This document shows, one piece after another, positions 47,756-58,752 of a stretch of DNA of 64,000 nucleotides. Below the pieces are notes generated by a model. That model was not told the origin of the DNA, searched no databases, and was given only the letters and a program-made list of their open reading frames with translations. Made by a program: the position numbers and the translations under genes. This DNA is from Methyloligella halotolerans (GTDB taxonomy: Bacteria; Pseudomonadota; Alphaproteobacteria; Rhizobiales; Methyloligellaceae), in assembly GCF_001708935.1 (NCBI RefSeq), contig NZ_MASI01000004.1, positions 186,001 to 250,000 of the forward strand, written 5' to 3'. Each line of letters opens with the position of its first letter. Within the stretch, counting starts at the first letter, position 1.

Positions 47756-50700
47756 CTAGAATTTCCAGCTCGCGCGCCCCTTGATCCCATGCTCTTCGGC
47801 GCCGGAGGCGATTTGCCCGTCATAGGCGATGGAGAGGGTCGCGGCCGGCGAGACGGCGAAGTCGAGCCCCGCCTCGATCAGGGCAGAGTCCCGGGCGATC
47901 GGCGTCCCCGTGACGTCGAATCCGATATCCGTGGAGGCGAAAGCCAGCGCCTGCACCGTGTCGATGGGCTCGAACGCGTGCAGCCAGGCCACCGACGCCC
48001 GCGGGCTGACGTTGACTCCGCGCACTTGCATGGAGGTAGCCGCACGGAGGCCCAGGCTCGAATAGCCGACCTCTTCCGTCTTACCCGATGAGGAGAGACC
48101 CGCGACCGCGCCGCTTTCGGTGAAACCGTCCGTCCTCTGATGCACATAGGCAAGTCCCGAGAAGGCTTCGGCGCCGATGTCGCGCTGGACCATGAGCGGA
48201 TAGGCGAGCTCGCCGAAGACCTGGCCCTGATCGCCGCCGTATGACGCCTTCTCGAATTCGTAGAAGCCCGGGAAGACCACGTAGCGGCTGGTCTCGAGGT
48301 CCTGCCAGGACCACACGCCGCCGCCGCGGAGATTGAATCGGTTCACGCGGCCCGAGCCGTAGAGCGCCAGATGGTACGCATCGACTTTGCCGGAGGACAG
48401 CCGCGCATCCTCGTCGAGGCCGGACGTGCTGTAGCCCGCGGCGAGACCCGCTCGCCAGCCGGGTAGCACCTCCGCATCGACGCCTGAGAGGAAGCCGCCA
48501 TACGTTGCATCGAGGGAGGCGGCATTGCCGTTGCCGTCGAAATTCCCCCACGACCCGAAACCCTGGGTCCAGAAGGTCGGCGCATGCTTTGAGGGCAGCG
48601 GCTTCATGTCGGAGCCCAGATCTTTCGACCCATAGCCCAGCGCCATCATGCCTCGATGGATGTCGGCGCTCGCCATCTGCACCGATTGCGGTCCGCCGGC
48701 ACCCAGTCCGCTACCGCCGTAGCTCGCCTGCACGAGCCGGCCGATCACCACATCGCGGAGATGGCGGCTCTGATTGATCAGCGCCCCGTTCACGCTCGCA
48801 TGCAGCTCCCCCGAAAGCGCGTCGAAGGCCTGCCGCGCGCCGGGAGCCGTTTGGTTGAGGATATCCAGGAAGAGCGGGTTGCTGGTGGGGAAGCGGTCTA
48901 GTGCATGGGCGACCGCGCATTGGTTCGATGAAGTCGCCACCGAGCAGAAGCTGACGAAGCCGCCGCCGCCTCCACCGCCGCCCCCGCCATGTGTCGTCCT
49001 GTTCAGTACCAGATAGACGCTGTCGGCATCGTATTCGAGGGTCGGCGTCAGAAAGGCGAAGTTGGTGCGCGCGGAGCTGAACGTGCCGACGCGTCCGCCG
49101 AGCGCCCGCAGGATCAGATAGCGCGTGTTGGGCAGGTAGGTGCCGACCTGGGCCAACACATCGACGAGACCGCCATTGAGAACGGCCGAACCGGCGGTGT
49201 TGATCAGGTCGGAGACGCCGGCCGCATTGATGTCCAGCGCATAGATCGATCCGGCATCGAAGGTGACATTGCCCGAGATGCCGATCGTGCCGATGCTGCC
49301 GACGCCCGGCGCCACACTGGCACCGCTACGGACGGTGAGCGCACCCACCGTGCCCGTGCCGGCCAGCGAACCGCCATTCAGAGTGACGTTTCCGCCCGCC
49401 GTCCCCCGCACGATCAGCTCTCCGGCATTGACCGTGATATCGCTGGCGACCGAGCCCGTCCCCATGATCTCCAAGGTGCCCGCATCCAGCGTTGCGCCGC
49501 CGGAGAAGCTGTTGGTGCCAGAAAGCCGGACCAGGCCACTTCCCGTCTTGAGGAGGGAGCCCGTGCCGGAGATGTCGCCGGAATAGGTGCCGTCGAACGC
49601 TTGGTCGAAGACAAGCGCGGCATTGTCGACGATGTCGCCGGTGAGGCTATCGGTATCGCCCCGTAGAGTACCGGCCGAGATCGTGGTTCCGCCGGTGTAG
49701 CTGCTGCTGCCGGAAAGACTGAGTGTCCCGGCGCCGCTTTTGGTGAGGGAGCCGGTGCCGGAGATGTCGCCTGAGAACGTGCCGTTGGCGGTCTGGTCGA
49801 AGACGAGCGCGGCATTGTCGACGATGTCGCCCGTGAGGCTGCCGGTGTCGCCTTGCAGCGTACCCGCCGAGATGGTCGTTCCGCCCGAGTAGCTGTTGCT
49901 CCCCGAGAGCGTCAGCGTTCCGGCATTCGTCTTCGTCAGAGACCCCGTTCCAGAGATATCGCCAGAGAACGTGCCGTTCACCGCCTGGTCGAAGACAAGC
50001 GCCGCATCGTCCGTGATGTCTCCGGTCAGGCTTGTCGTATCACCCTGCAAGGTGCCGGCCGAGATCAGCGTGCCTCCGGTATAGCTGTTCGTACCCGTGA
50101 GGATCAGCCGCCCAGCGCCAGTCTTCGTGAGGCCCGCCGTGCCTGAGACGTCGCCGGCCAGAGTGGCGTCATTGCCGGATGTGACTTGGATTGCACCGTC
50201 GGCATCGAGCGCCACGTCGCGGCTGCTCGTGAGGGTCGACGTGATTTCCAGCGTGCCACCCGAACCTCCGAAAGTCAGTCCGCCAGCCCCATCACCGAGA
50301 TTGGCGTCCGCAGAGATGCTCAGCCTGCCTTGATCGATTTCCGTTCCGCCGCTGTAGGTATTTGTGCCGGAGAGGATCAGGGTGCCTGCACCGGTTTTCG
50401 CAAGTGAACCGGTCCCTGCGATGTCGTCTGAGAAGGTGCCGTTCGCAGCTTGGTCGAAGATCAGAGCCGCGTTATCGACGATGTCGCCGGTGAGGCTTGT
50501 CGTGTCGCCTTGCAGTGTCCCGGCCGAGATCGTCGTGCCGCCGGAATAGCTGTTGGTGCCGGAGAGGATGAGAGTCCCGGAGTTCGTCTTGGTTAGAGAA
50601 CCCGTTCCGGAAATATCGCCTGAGAACGTCCCGTTGCTGCCTTGATCGAAGACCAGGGCCGCGTTGTCGACGATATCGCCCACGATGCTCGTCGTATCGC

Positions 50701-53178
50701 CTTGCAGGGTTCCGGCGGAAATTGTCGTGCCGCCCGAGTAGCTGTTCGTGCCGGATAGGATGAGGGTGCCGGAGTTCGTCTTGGTCAGAGAACCAGTTCC
50801 GGAAATGTCGCCTGAGAACGTCCCGTTGGCGCCTTGATCGAAGACCAATGCAGCGTTGTCGACGATGTCGCCGACGAGGCTCGCGGTATCGCCTTGCAGC
50901 GTCCCGGCCGAGATGGTCGTGCCGCCGGTGTAGCTGTTCGCGCCGCTGAGAATGAGCGTCCCGGCGCCCGTCTTGGTCAACGATCCGGTTCCCGAGATAT
51001 CGCTCGAGAATGTGCCGTTCGCGGTTTGGTCGAAGACCAGAGCCGCGTTGTCGACGATGTCGCCGATGAGGCTGGTCGTGTCGCCTTGCAGCGTCCCGGC
51101 CGAGATGGTCGTTCCACCGGTATAGCTGTTGGTGCCTGAGAGGATGAGCGTCCCGGAGTTCGTCTTGGTTAGAGAACCAGATCCGGAAATGTCACCGGAG
51201 AAGGTCCCGTTTGAGCCTTGGTCGAACACGAGGGCAGCGTTGTCGACGATATCGCCCACGAGGCTCGTCGTATCGCCTTGCAGGGTTCCGGCGGAAATTG
51301 TCGTGCCGCCCGAATAGCTGTTCGTGCCGGATAGGATGAGGGTGCCGGCGCCGGTTTTTGTAACCGAACCAGTCCCTGAAATATCGCCGGAGAACGTGCC
51401 GTTCGCCGCCTGATCAAAAACCAAAGCGGCGTTGTCGACGATGTCGCCGGTGAGGCTCGTCGTATCGCCCTGAAGCGTGCCGGCTGAAATCGTGGTCCCG
51501 CCGGTGTAGCTATTGGTTCCGGTGAGGATCAGGGTTCCTGAGTTTGTTTTTGTCAGACTGCCGGCCCCTGAAACGTCACCGGCGAACGTGCCATTGCTCC
51601 CTTGATCAAAAACGAGCGCGGCGTTGTCGATGATGTCGCCGACCAGGCTGGTCGTATCGCCTTGCAGCGTCCCCGCCGAGATCGTCGTGCCGCCGGTGTA
51701 GCTGTTCGAGCCGGATAGGATGAGCGTCCCTGCGCCGGATTTGGTGAGGGAACCAGTGCCGGAGATATCGCCAGCGAAAGTCCCGTTCGCCACCTGGTCG
51801 AAGACCAGCACGGCATTGTCCGTGATGTCGCCGGTGAGGCTATCGGTGTCGCCCTGCAGCGTGCCCGCCGAGATCGTCGTCCCTCCCGTATATGTGTTGG
51901 TGCCAGAGAGGATGAGCGTTCCGACGCCAGATTTGGTCAGGGAACCGCTGCCCGAAATATCGCCGGAGAACGTGCCGTTCGCCGCCTGATCGAAAACCAA
52001 AGCGGCATTGTCGACGATGTCTCCAACGAGGCTGCCGGTATCGCCCTGAAGCGTGCCCGCGGAGATGGTCGTGCCGCCCGTGTAGCTGTTGCTGCCCGTC
52101 AGGATCAGCGTGCCGGTGTTTATCTTCGTTAGCGACCCGGTGCCTGAGATATCGCCGGCAAATGTGCCGTTGGTCGCCTGATCGAAGGTGAGCGCGGCAT
52201 TGTTCACCACATCGCCGACGATGCTGTCGCTGTCGATCTGCAGCGTCCCCGCTGAGATCGTCGTGCCGCCCGTATAGGTGTTCTCGCCGGTGAGGATCAG
52301 CGTGCCCGCGCCGGTCTTGGTCACGGTGCCGGTCCCCGAGATCACACTGGAATAGGTGCCGTCCGCTGTCTGGTCGAAGACAAGCTCTGCGTCGTTGACG
52401 ATGTCGTCCACCAGCGTGGTGGTGTCGCCCTCCAGGATGCCGCCGGCGATGGTGGTCAGCCCGGTGAGCAGCGAGCTGCCGGTGAGGTTCAGGGTGCCGG
52501 TCCCTGTCTTGGTGAAATTGCCGTCGCCCTGGATGGTGCCACTGAAGGTCCCGGACGAGCTCATATCCGCCGTCAGGGTCTGGCCGGAAGCGACATTGAT
52601 CGTGCCGCTGCCGGAAAGCGTGCCGATCGTTTCCGTCTGGTTCACCGTCAGCGTCGCGTTGACGACGATGGCGGTGCCGGGGAGGGCGTTGCCGCCGGTG
52701 ACCACCAGTTCGCCGCCGTTGATCGTGGTCGTGCCCGTATAGGTATTGGTTCCGGTCAGCGTGACCGTTCCGAGATTCGTCAGGCTGAGCAGAAGGCTGG
52801 CGCCCGCGCGTCGAGGTTCACCCCAATATTCTGGTCGGCCGTGCCGCCGACCGTGAGCCCGCCGGAATTGGAGAAGCTCACCGTGCCGTTCTGGAACGTG
52901 AAGGTGTTGAGACCGATGATCGTCCAGCTGTCCGGAGAGACGGTCGCGCCGCCGAGATCGACCGTTCCGGATCCCACCAAGCTGTTGTTGAAAAGCGCCG
53001 CCTCACCGGAGGAGTTCGGGACCAGGGTCGGCACCCAGTTCAGGCTGTTGTTGTAGCTTGCGCTGATCGTGCCGGACCAGACCGACTGCGCGTTCGCGGG
53101 TGTCCCGCAGAGGAGGAGGGCAAGCCCGCCCAACGCCGTCGACGCTATCGATCGATAAACAATTCCCGTGGCTGGCAT
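47756..53178 (-). pseudogene. Giant autotransporter adhesin-like protein, one frame break
   Basis: A type Va autotransporter of about 1807 residues after frame repair. The ATG at 53178 starts MPATGIVYRS and a signal peptide ending near ANAQ. A first frame runs to about 52812, where it breaks; the second frame (LSLTNLGTVTLTGTNTYTGT) continues to the stop at 47756. The passenger is built of fourteen 64-residue PATR-type repeats (TIGR02601, PF12951) at 49560-52440. It is followed by a TYLPNTRYLILRA block, a run of ten Gly residues (near 48960-48990) and a C-terminal beta-barrel of about 270 residues ending in Phe (GRASWKF). The barrel should insert into the outer membrane and expose or release the passenger. 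The likely role is surface adhesion, not demonstrated. Confidence 0.85.
49560..52440 (-). repeat. Fourteen 192-bp tandem coding repeats in the autotransporter passenger
   Basis: The translated unit of about 64 residues contains TGSLTKxxxGTLILSG, then TNSYTGGTTISAGTLQGDT, then a stretch with NAALVFDQ and NGTFSGDIS. I count fourteen copies of the GTLQGDT-NGTF unit in reading order: eleven before and three after an interrupting segment (TEIDQGRLSISADANLGDGA) at about 50130-50340. Neighbouring copies differ by few residues, such as Thr/Ser or Gln/Ala/Gly-Ser changes at fixed places. Such arrays can expand, contract or be misassembled, so the copy number may not be exact. Confidence 0.88.
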
Positions 53179-53365
53179 CCTGACACCTCTGTTGGGCGCG
53201 CTACGCCAGCCGTTCGGCCGATTGGGACAGGTTGCACAGACTTCATTCGCGCACACGTGGAACGTGCGGCAGATATGGTTAACGAAACGTTAAGGAGCCC
53301 ATTCTGAAGGGGCCTTAAATGCAGGAAATAAAAAGAATATTCGGATCGGTGAGGCCCCAGGAAGG

Positions 53366-53389
53366 GCGCACCCCTCATGAGGGGTGCGC
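53366..53389. repeat. 24-bp perfect palindrome, possible moaB terminator
   Basis: GCGCACCCCTCATGAGGGGTGCGC at 53366-53389 equals its own reverse complement. It lies 16 bases after the moaB stop on that gene's strand, so a stem of up to 10 base pairs around a small loop could help end transcription. No T-run follows on either strand. It could also be a protein-binding site upstream of the autotransporter. Confidence 0.7.
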
Positions 53390-53405
53390 TACCGAAGGGT
53401 GCAAA

Positions 53406-53948
53406 TCAAGCTTCCGGTTTCCCTTCTTTCAACCGCGGCATGATCTCGATGAAGCTGCAGGGCCGGTGCCGGTTGTCGAACTGGAACTTCAGCACCTTCG
53501 TCCAGGCGTCCTCGCAGGCTCCGGGCGAACCAGGTACGGAAAAGATGTAGGTCCCGTTGGCGAGGCCGCCGCAGGCGCGCGATTGCAGGGTCGAGGTGCC
53601 GACCGTCTCGAAGCTCACCATGTGGAAGATCACCGAGAATCCCTCGATCTCCTTGTCGTAGAGCGGGCGCACCGCCTCGGGCGTCACGTCGCGCCCCGTG
53701 AAGCCCGTTCCGCCCGTGGTGATCACCACATCGATCTCAGGATCGTCGATCCAGGCCTGCACCTGGGAGCGGATGGACTCGACGTCGTCCGTTGCCGTCT
53801 CACGCGCCGCTACCACATGGCCCGCCTCGGTGATCATCTCGGCGAGCAGGGGACCGGATTTGTCGGTCTTCTTGGTGCGCGTGTCCGAGATAGTCAGCAC
53901 GGCGATGCGGATCGGGATGAAGGGGCGGGTCTCGTCGAAACGGGGCAT
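53406..53948 (-). CDS. moaB: Molybdenum cofactor biosynthesis protein B
   Basis: MoaB-type protein of the molybdopterin-binding fold, 180 residues, implicated in molybdopterin adenylylation or a related step. It has RIAVLTISDTRTKKTDKSG, DVVITTGGTGFTGRDVTPEA and STLQSRACGGLANGTYIFSVPGSPGA, split here, which are typical. The ATG at 53948 (MPRFDETRPF) is preferred over the ATG at 53966. It lies close after the uracil-DNA glycosylase gene on the same strand (57-base gap). Confidence 0.94.
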   Translation of the reverse strand: MPRFDETRPFIPIRIAVLTISDTRTKKTDKSGPLLAEMITEAGHVVAARETATDDVESIRSQVQAWIDDPEIDVVITTGGTGFTGRDVTPEAVRPLYDKEIEGFSVIFHMVSFETVGTSTLQSRACGGLANGTYIFSVPGSPGACEDAWTKVLKFQFDNRHRPCSFIEIMPRLKEGKPEA

Positions 53949-54005
53949 ATTCCTGGTTCTCTCCATTCAATTGAGTCATGCCCGGCACAAGGCGGGTAAT
54001 GACTC

Positions 54006-54905
54006 TCAACTTTGATCGCTGTCCAGCCGCTGCTTCACCATCAGCAGGTCCTGCCAGGCCTTCCGTTTCGCGGCGGAATTCCGGAGCAGAAACGCAGGGT
54101 GCAGGGTCGCCATCACGGGAATCGGCGTGTCTGTCTTGTCGTAGCTCTTCCACTTGCCGCGCAAGCGCATAATTCCCTGCGTGGTCTGCAGCATGGTCGA
54201 GGCGGCGGCGCCCCCCAGCAGCATGATCGTCTTCGGCTTCAACAGCGCAATCTGCTGCTCCAGGAAGGGCAGGCACGCGGCGATCTCCTGGGGCGTCGGC
54301 GTGCGGTTTCCCGGCGGGCGCCAGTAGACGGTATTTGTGATGTAGACCGAGTCTTCGGCGCGTCCGATGGCGGCCAGCATCTTGTCGAGCAGCTGTCCGG
54401 CGCGTCCCACGAAAGGCTTGCCCTGCAGATCTTCGTCGCGGCCGGGCGCTTCCCCGATCAACATCAGATCGGCGGTCTCGCTGCCCCGGGAGAAACACAG
54501 GCTCTTCGCGGTGCGCTTGAGGGGACAGCCGTCGAACTGCTCGACGAGGGCCCGGAGCTCGGCGAGGCTCGCTGTCTTCGCGATCTCGCCGGCCGAAGGC
54601 ATGTCGGCTGTCTCCTGCCGCCGCGGCTGAACCGGCCGGGGTGTGACGGTCTTTGGCGCGGGCCGGGGTTCGCGGGTTGTCGCGAAATCCGAATACCGGT
54701 CGGGAAGGGGCGGGCGCTCACGGCCACCAGCCCGTTCGGCAACCGGTGCTTGCTGTGGCGCAGGGGCCGCCCGAGGCTTTGCGCTCACCGAAAACGCATC
54801 GAGCGGCGCTTCGCCGATCGCCTCGTCGGCGCCCATCGCGGCGTACCAGTCGAGCAGCGCTGCGACCTCGCCCTCTATCGTGCGGTCCTTCGTCATCCGG
54901 TCCAT
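54006..54905 (-). CDS. udg: Uracil-DNA glycosylase, family 4-like
   Basis: Removes uracil from DNA. The 299-residue product has a long, Pro/Ala-rich variable N-terminal part (about residues 1-105) and a C-terminal glycosylase domain with GEAPGRDEDLQGKPFVGRAG, NTVYWRPPGNRTPTP and LHPAFLLR. Cys residues in FDGCPLK, SLCFS and AACLPFL are visible; I cannot confirm the four-Cys iron-sulfur pattern of family 4. The start at 54905 is tentative, since an ATG at 54896 is also possible. ETF-QO is divergent at 55110. Confidence 0.85.
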   Translation of the reverse strand: MDRMTKDRTIEGEVAALLDWYAAMGADEAIGEAPLDAFSVSAKPRAAPAPQQAPVAERAGGRERPPLPDRYSDFATTREPRPAPKTVTPRPVQPRRQETADMPSAGEIAKTASLAELRALVEQFDGCPLKRTAKSLCFSRGSETADLMLIGEAPGRDEDLQGKPFVGRAGQLLDKMLAAIGRAEDSVYITNTVYWRPPGNRTPTPQEIAACLPFLEQQIALLKPKTIMLLGGAAASTMLQTTQGIMRLRGKWKSYDKTDTPIPVMATLHPAFLLRNSAAKRKAWQDLLMVKQRLDSDQS

Positions 54906-55109
54906 AGTTTACGCTCTAGCACAGGCCGAGGCAGCGCGACACTTGACCAAATCCCCGCGAAATACGAGGCTAACCACTATATTTGGGAGCCCTGAGAGGA
55001 ACTTCCCCTACACCTCTCCGTTCCTTTTCACGACCGGCCCGCTGCGCAACGCCAAGAAGCGCTGGGCCGGTTTGTCCGTTTAGAGATGAGTTGGCTGGGA
55101 GCCTGAATT

Positions 55110-56794
55110 TTGAGCGAAGAAGTTGAACGCGAAGCCGAAGAGGCTGAACGCGAGACAATGGAGTTCGATGTTGTGATCGTCGGCGCCGGCCCCGCGGGTC
55201 TGGCCGCGGCGATCCGTCTGAAACAGCTGGCGGCGGAAAAGGACCAGGACCTGAACGTAGTCGTCTTGGAGAAGGGCGCCGAAGTCGGGGCGCATATCCT
55301 CTCCGGCCTCGTGATGGATCCCATCGGCCTCGACAAGCTGATTCCCGATTGGCGCGATCAGGATTGCCCGCTCACCACGAAGGTGAGCGACGACAAGTTC
55401 TATTATCTGTCGTCGGAGAGCGGCAGCTTCGGTATCCCCACCCTCCTGAACCCGCCGCTGATGAACAACCATCACTGCTATACCGGGAGTCTCGGCGCGC
55501 TCTGCAAATGGCTGGGCGAGCAGGCCGAGGCGCTTGGTGTTGAGGTGTATCCCGGCATCGCCGTGACGGGCGCCATCTATGGCGACGACGGCGAGGTGAA
55601 GGGCGTCATCACCGGAGACATGGGCATCGGCCGCGACGGTGAGAAGAAGGATAGCTACACTCCGGGCATCGCGCTCACCGGCAAGTACACGCTCCTGGCC
55701 GAGGGCGCACGCGGCTCGCTCAGCAAAGAGGTCATCAGCCGCTTCGAACTGAACCACGAAAGCGGTCCGCAGAAATACGGCATCGGCCTGAAGGAGCTTT
55801 GGGAAATTCCCGCAGAGAAGCACAAGCCGGGCCTGGTGCAGCACACCATGGGGTGGCCCCTCGACGACCACACTGGCGGCGGCACGTTCCTCTACCATTT
55901 CGGGGACAATCTGGTGTCCGTCGGCTTCGTCATGCATCTCACTACGCCAACCCCTATTTGCATCCCTTCAAGGAATTCCAGCGGGCCAAGACACATCCCG
56001 CCATCAAAAAGCATCTGGAGGGGGGCAAGCGCATCTCCTACGGCGCCCGCGCGCTGACTGAGGGCGGCCTGCAGGCGATCCCGAAATTGACCTTTCCCGG
56101 CGGCGCGCTGCTCGGCTGCGCGGCCGGCTTCATGAACGTGCCCCGCATCAAGGGCAGCCATAACGCCATGCTGTCCGGCATGGCGGCGGCGGAAGCCGTC
56201 TTCGACGCCATCGGCGAGGAGCGCAGCCACGACGAGTTGACCGCCTACGAGGAAAAGGTCCGTACCGGCGACATCGCCAAGGATCTGACGCCTGTCCGCA
56301 ACGTGAAGCCGCTCTGGTCGCGCTACGGCACCAAACTCGGCATCATGCTGGGCGGGCTCGATATGTGGGCCAATACCCTCATGCCGTTCCTCAAGCACAC
56401 CCTGAAGCATCTGAAGCCCGACTTCGCCACTTTGAAGCATGCGGACAAGGCGAAGCCGATCGAATACCCGAAGCCCGACAACGAGCTGACCTTCGATATT
56501 CTGTCCTCGGTCTTCCTGTCAGGCACGAATCACGCCGAGGACCAGCCCGTGCATCTGAAGCTGGGCGACCCCGCGATTCCGATCCAGGACAATCTGCCGG
56601 AATATGCCGAGCCGGCGCAGCGCTACTGTCCGGCCCAGGTCTACGAAGTGATCGAGGAAGGCGGCGAGAAGCGCTTCCAGATCAATGCCCAGAACTGCGT
56701 CCACTGTAAGACCTGCGATATCAAGGACCCGGCGCAGAATATCAATTGGGTACCGCCGGAAGGTGGTGACGGCCCGACCTACGCCAATATGTAG
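55110..56794 (+). pseudogene. Electron transfer flavoprotein-ubiquinone oxidoreductase, one frame break
   Basis: ETF-QO passes electrons from electron-transfer flavoprotein to the ubiquinone pool. The first frame (TTG 55110, GGGAG upstream; ATG 55158 is an alternative) has MEFDVVIVGAGPAGLAAAIR (FAD), EKGAEVGAHILSG and VSVGFVMHL, then loses frame at 55940. The second frame gives YANPYLHPFKEFQRAK, GCAAGFMNVPRIKGSHNAMLSGM and the 4Fe-4S ferredoxin-like C terminus (YCPAQVYEV, NAQNCVHCKTCDIKDPAQNI). One base restored near 55940-55941 gives about 561 residues, normal for the family. I regard the break as an assembly error. Confidence 0.92.
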
Positions 56795-56905
56795 GCGCGA
56801 CGGCAAGGCCTTCTTCGTTAAGCGCTTTTAAGTTTTCAGGCGGCGGCAAAACCCTTAAACCCGAAGCCGGGGCTAATTGCGTTCAATCACAGCCGGAGAC
56901 GCCGC

Positions 56906-58702
56906 ATGCCGAAGCCGAGCACCGAGACCAAGCGCCACGCGATGTTAGAGCTGGCCGAGCGGCCCATTCTGCGTTGGTCCCTGCTGTCCCTGCTCATCGT
57001 GTTTCTCGCGGCGCCCGCCGCCTATTCGGAGGTCGGCGCCGAGAACGGCGAGACGGCCGCGAAGGGCACGCTGCTCGGCAACTATCTCTCGGGGCGGGTC
57101 GCCCGCAACGAGCACGATATCGACACGGCCGCGGAGTATTACGCCAAGGCGCTCGATGAGGACCCGGACAACGTGGTTCTGCTTGAGCAGGCCTTTCTGC
57201 TGGAAGTCGCTAATGGCGACTGGAACCGTGCCGTCACTCTCGGCAACCGGCTGATCGACACCGATCCCACTCATCGCATCGCGCGCTTCCTGCTTGGCCT
57301 GAACGCCGCCAAGGAAGGCAATTACGATGAGGCCGAGAAGGACTTCGCCTCAGCCCGGCAAGGCCCCATCGCCGATCTCGCCTCGACGCTTTCCCGGGCA
57401 TGGGTCGAGCAGGCACGCGGCAACACCGACAAGGCCCTCTCCACTCTCGACGGTCTGAGCAGCGCGAGCTGGGCGCAGTTCTATCAGCGCTATCACCGCG
57501 CCTTGATCGCCGATGTCGCGGGCCGGCCAAAGGTGGCCGAGCGCGCCTATGCGGAGGCCTTCGCGTCGAGCCCCGGCACGATCCGAGTGGCCGAGGCCTA
57601 CGCCCGGCATCTTGCGAAGAACGGCAAGCGCGACAAGGCGATCACGATTCTCAAGACGAATATGGAAGCCGCCGCCAAGCACCCGATCACCGAAGGTCTG
57701 CTGGAGCGGATCGAGGCGGGCGAGACGCCGCCGCTCGTCGCCGAGAACACCAATGAGGGCTTGGCCGAGGTCTATTACGGCATCGGCGATGCGCTGGCCG
57801 GCGAAGGAGGCCTCGATCTCGGCCTCGTCTTCCTCCAGTTCGGCATCTACATGAAGCCAGATCTCGACCTAGCCTATGTCGCTCTGGCGGAAGCCTACGA
57901 CAATGCCGAGAAATACGATCTTGAGCTTCGCGCCTTCGATCAGGTGAGCAAGGATTCGCCTCTGTGGCTCAACGTTCAGATCCAGAAGGCCTTCGCCCTG
58001 AACGGTCTCGAGCGCGTCGATGAGGCGCAAGCGACCCTCGAGAATCTCATCAAGGCATATCCGGACGATATCCGGCCACTGGACGCCCTCGGCAATATCC
58101 TCCGCTCCCATGAGCGCTACAAGGAAGCGCTGCCCTACTACGACAAGGCCATCGCTTTGATCGACGAGCCTCAGGAGCAGCACTGGTCGATCTTCTATTC
58201 CCGCGGCGTCTGCCATGAGCGGCTGAAGGAATGGCCCAAGGCGGAGAAGGATTTGAAGCAGGCGCTCGATCTCAAGCCCGAGGAGTCCCTGGTCCTCAAT
58301 TATCTCGGCTACACCTGGGTCGATCAGAAAACCAATCTGAAGACCGCCATGGATTACATCCGTAAGGCCGTGAAACTTAAGCCCGACGACGGCTATTACG
58401 TCGATAGCCTGGGCTGGGCCTATTACCGCCTCGGCAATCTCGACGCGGCGGTGAAGCAGCTTGAGCGTGCTGTCGAGCTGGAGCCCAACGATCCGATCAT
58501 CAACGATCATCTGGGTGACGTTTACTGGCGGGTGGGCCGCAAGCTCGAGGCAAAATATCAGTGGCAGCAGGCCCTGGAGCTGAAGCCCGAAGAAGCGGAC
58601 GCCAAGAAGATCCGGCAGAAGCTGGCGGACGGCCTGGAAGACCAGCCGAAAACCAAGGCTGCCGAGCGGGCCAAGCCGGACGACGCTCCGACCGCGCAAT
58701 AG
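56906..58702 (+). CDS. Tetratricopeptide repeat protein with N-terminal signal
   Basis: A 598-residue protein with an N-terminal hydrophobic signal or anchor (about residues 23-41, ending near AAYS) and many tandem TPR helix pairs. Clear repeats include TAAEYYAKALDEDPDNVVLLEQ, split as DTAAEYYAKALDEDPDN, and later EEALPYYDKAIALIDEP-type and KAVKLKPDDGYYVDSLGWAYYRLGNLDAAV, split as LKPDDGYYVDSLGWAYYRLG. TPR proteins mediate protein-protein contacts; the partner is unknown. It is immediately followed by ispE (50 bases). The sequence ends in a Lys/Ala/Pro-rich tail. The ATG at 56906 has GGAG upstream. Confidence 0.9.
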   Translation: MPKPSTETKRHAMLELAERPILRWSLLSLLIVFLAAPAAYSEVGAENGETAAKGTLLGNYLSGRVARNEHDIDTAAEYYAKALDEDPDNVVLLEQAFLLEVANGDWNRAVTLGNRLIDTDPTHRIARFLLGLNAAKEGNYDEAEKDFASARQGPIADLASTLSRAWVEQARGNTDKALSTLDGLSSASWAQFYQRYHRALIADVAGRPKVAERAYAEAFASSPGTIRVAEAYARHLAKNGKRDKAITILKTNMEAAAKHPITEGLLERIEAGETPPLVAENTNEGLAEVYYGIGDALAGEGGLDLGLVFLQFGIYMKPDLDLAYVALAEAYDNAEKYDLELRAFDQVSKDSPLWLNVQIQKAFALNGLERVDEAQATLENLIKAYPDDIRPLDALGNILRSHERYKEALPYYDKAIALIDEPQEQHWSIFYSRGVCHERLKEWPKAEKDLKQALDLKPEESLVLNYLGYTWVDQKTNLKTAMDYIRKAVKLKPDDGYYVDSLGWAYYRLGNLDAAVKQLERAVELEPNDPIINDHLGDVYWRVGRKLEAKYQWQQALELKPEEADAKKIRQKLADGLEDQPKTKAAERAKPDDAPTAQ

Positions 58703-58752
58703 CAGGCGGCCCGGAACGGCCGCTTCGTCCTCAAGTTTGCCGACAAGGTCTT

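Noticed and set aside
49560-52440. Tandem array as a possible CRISPR
   Set aside because: The 192-bp unit is in frame and encodes repeated protein segments; it has no short direct repeats with unique spacers.
56795-56905. A tRNA or riboswitch in the gap before the TPR gene
   Set aside because: No cloverleaf or conserved aptamer pattern could be found in the sequence.
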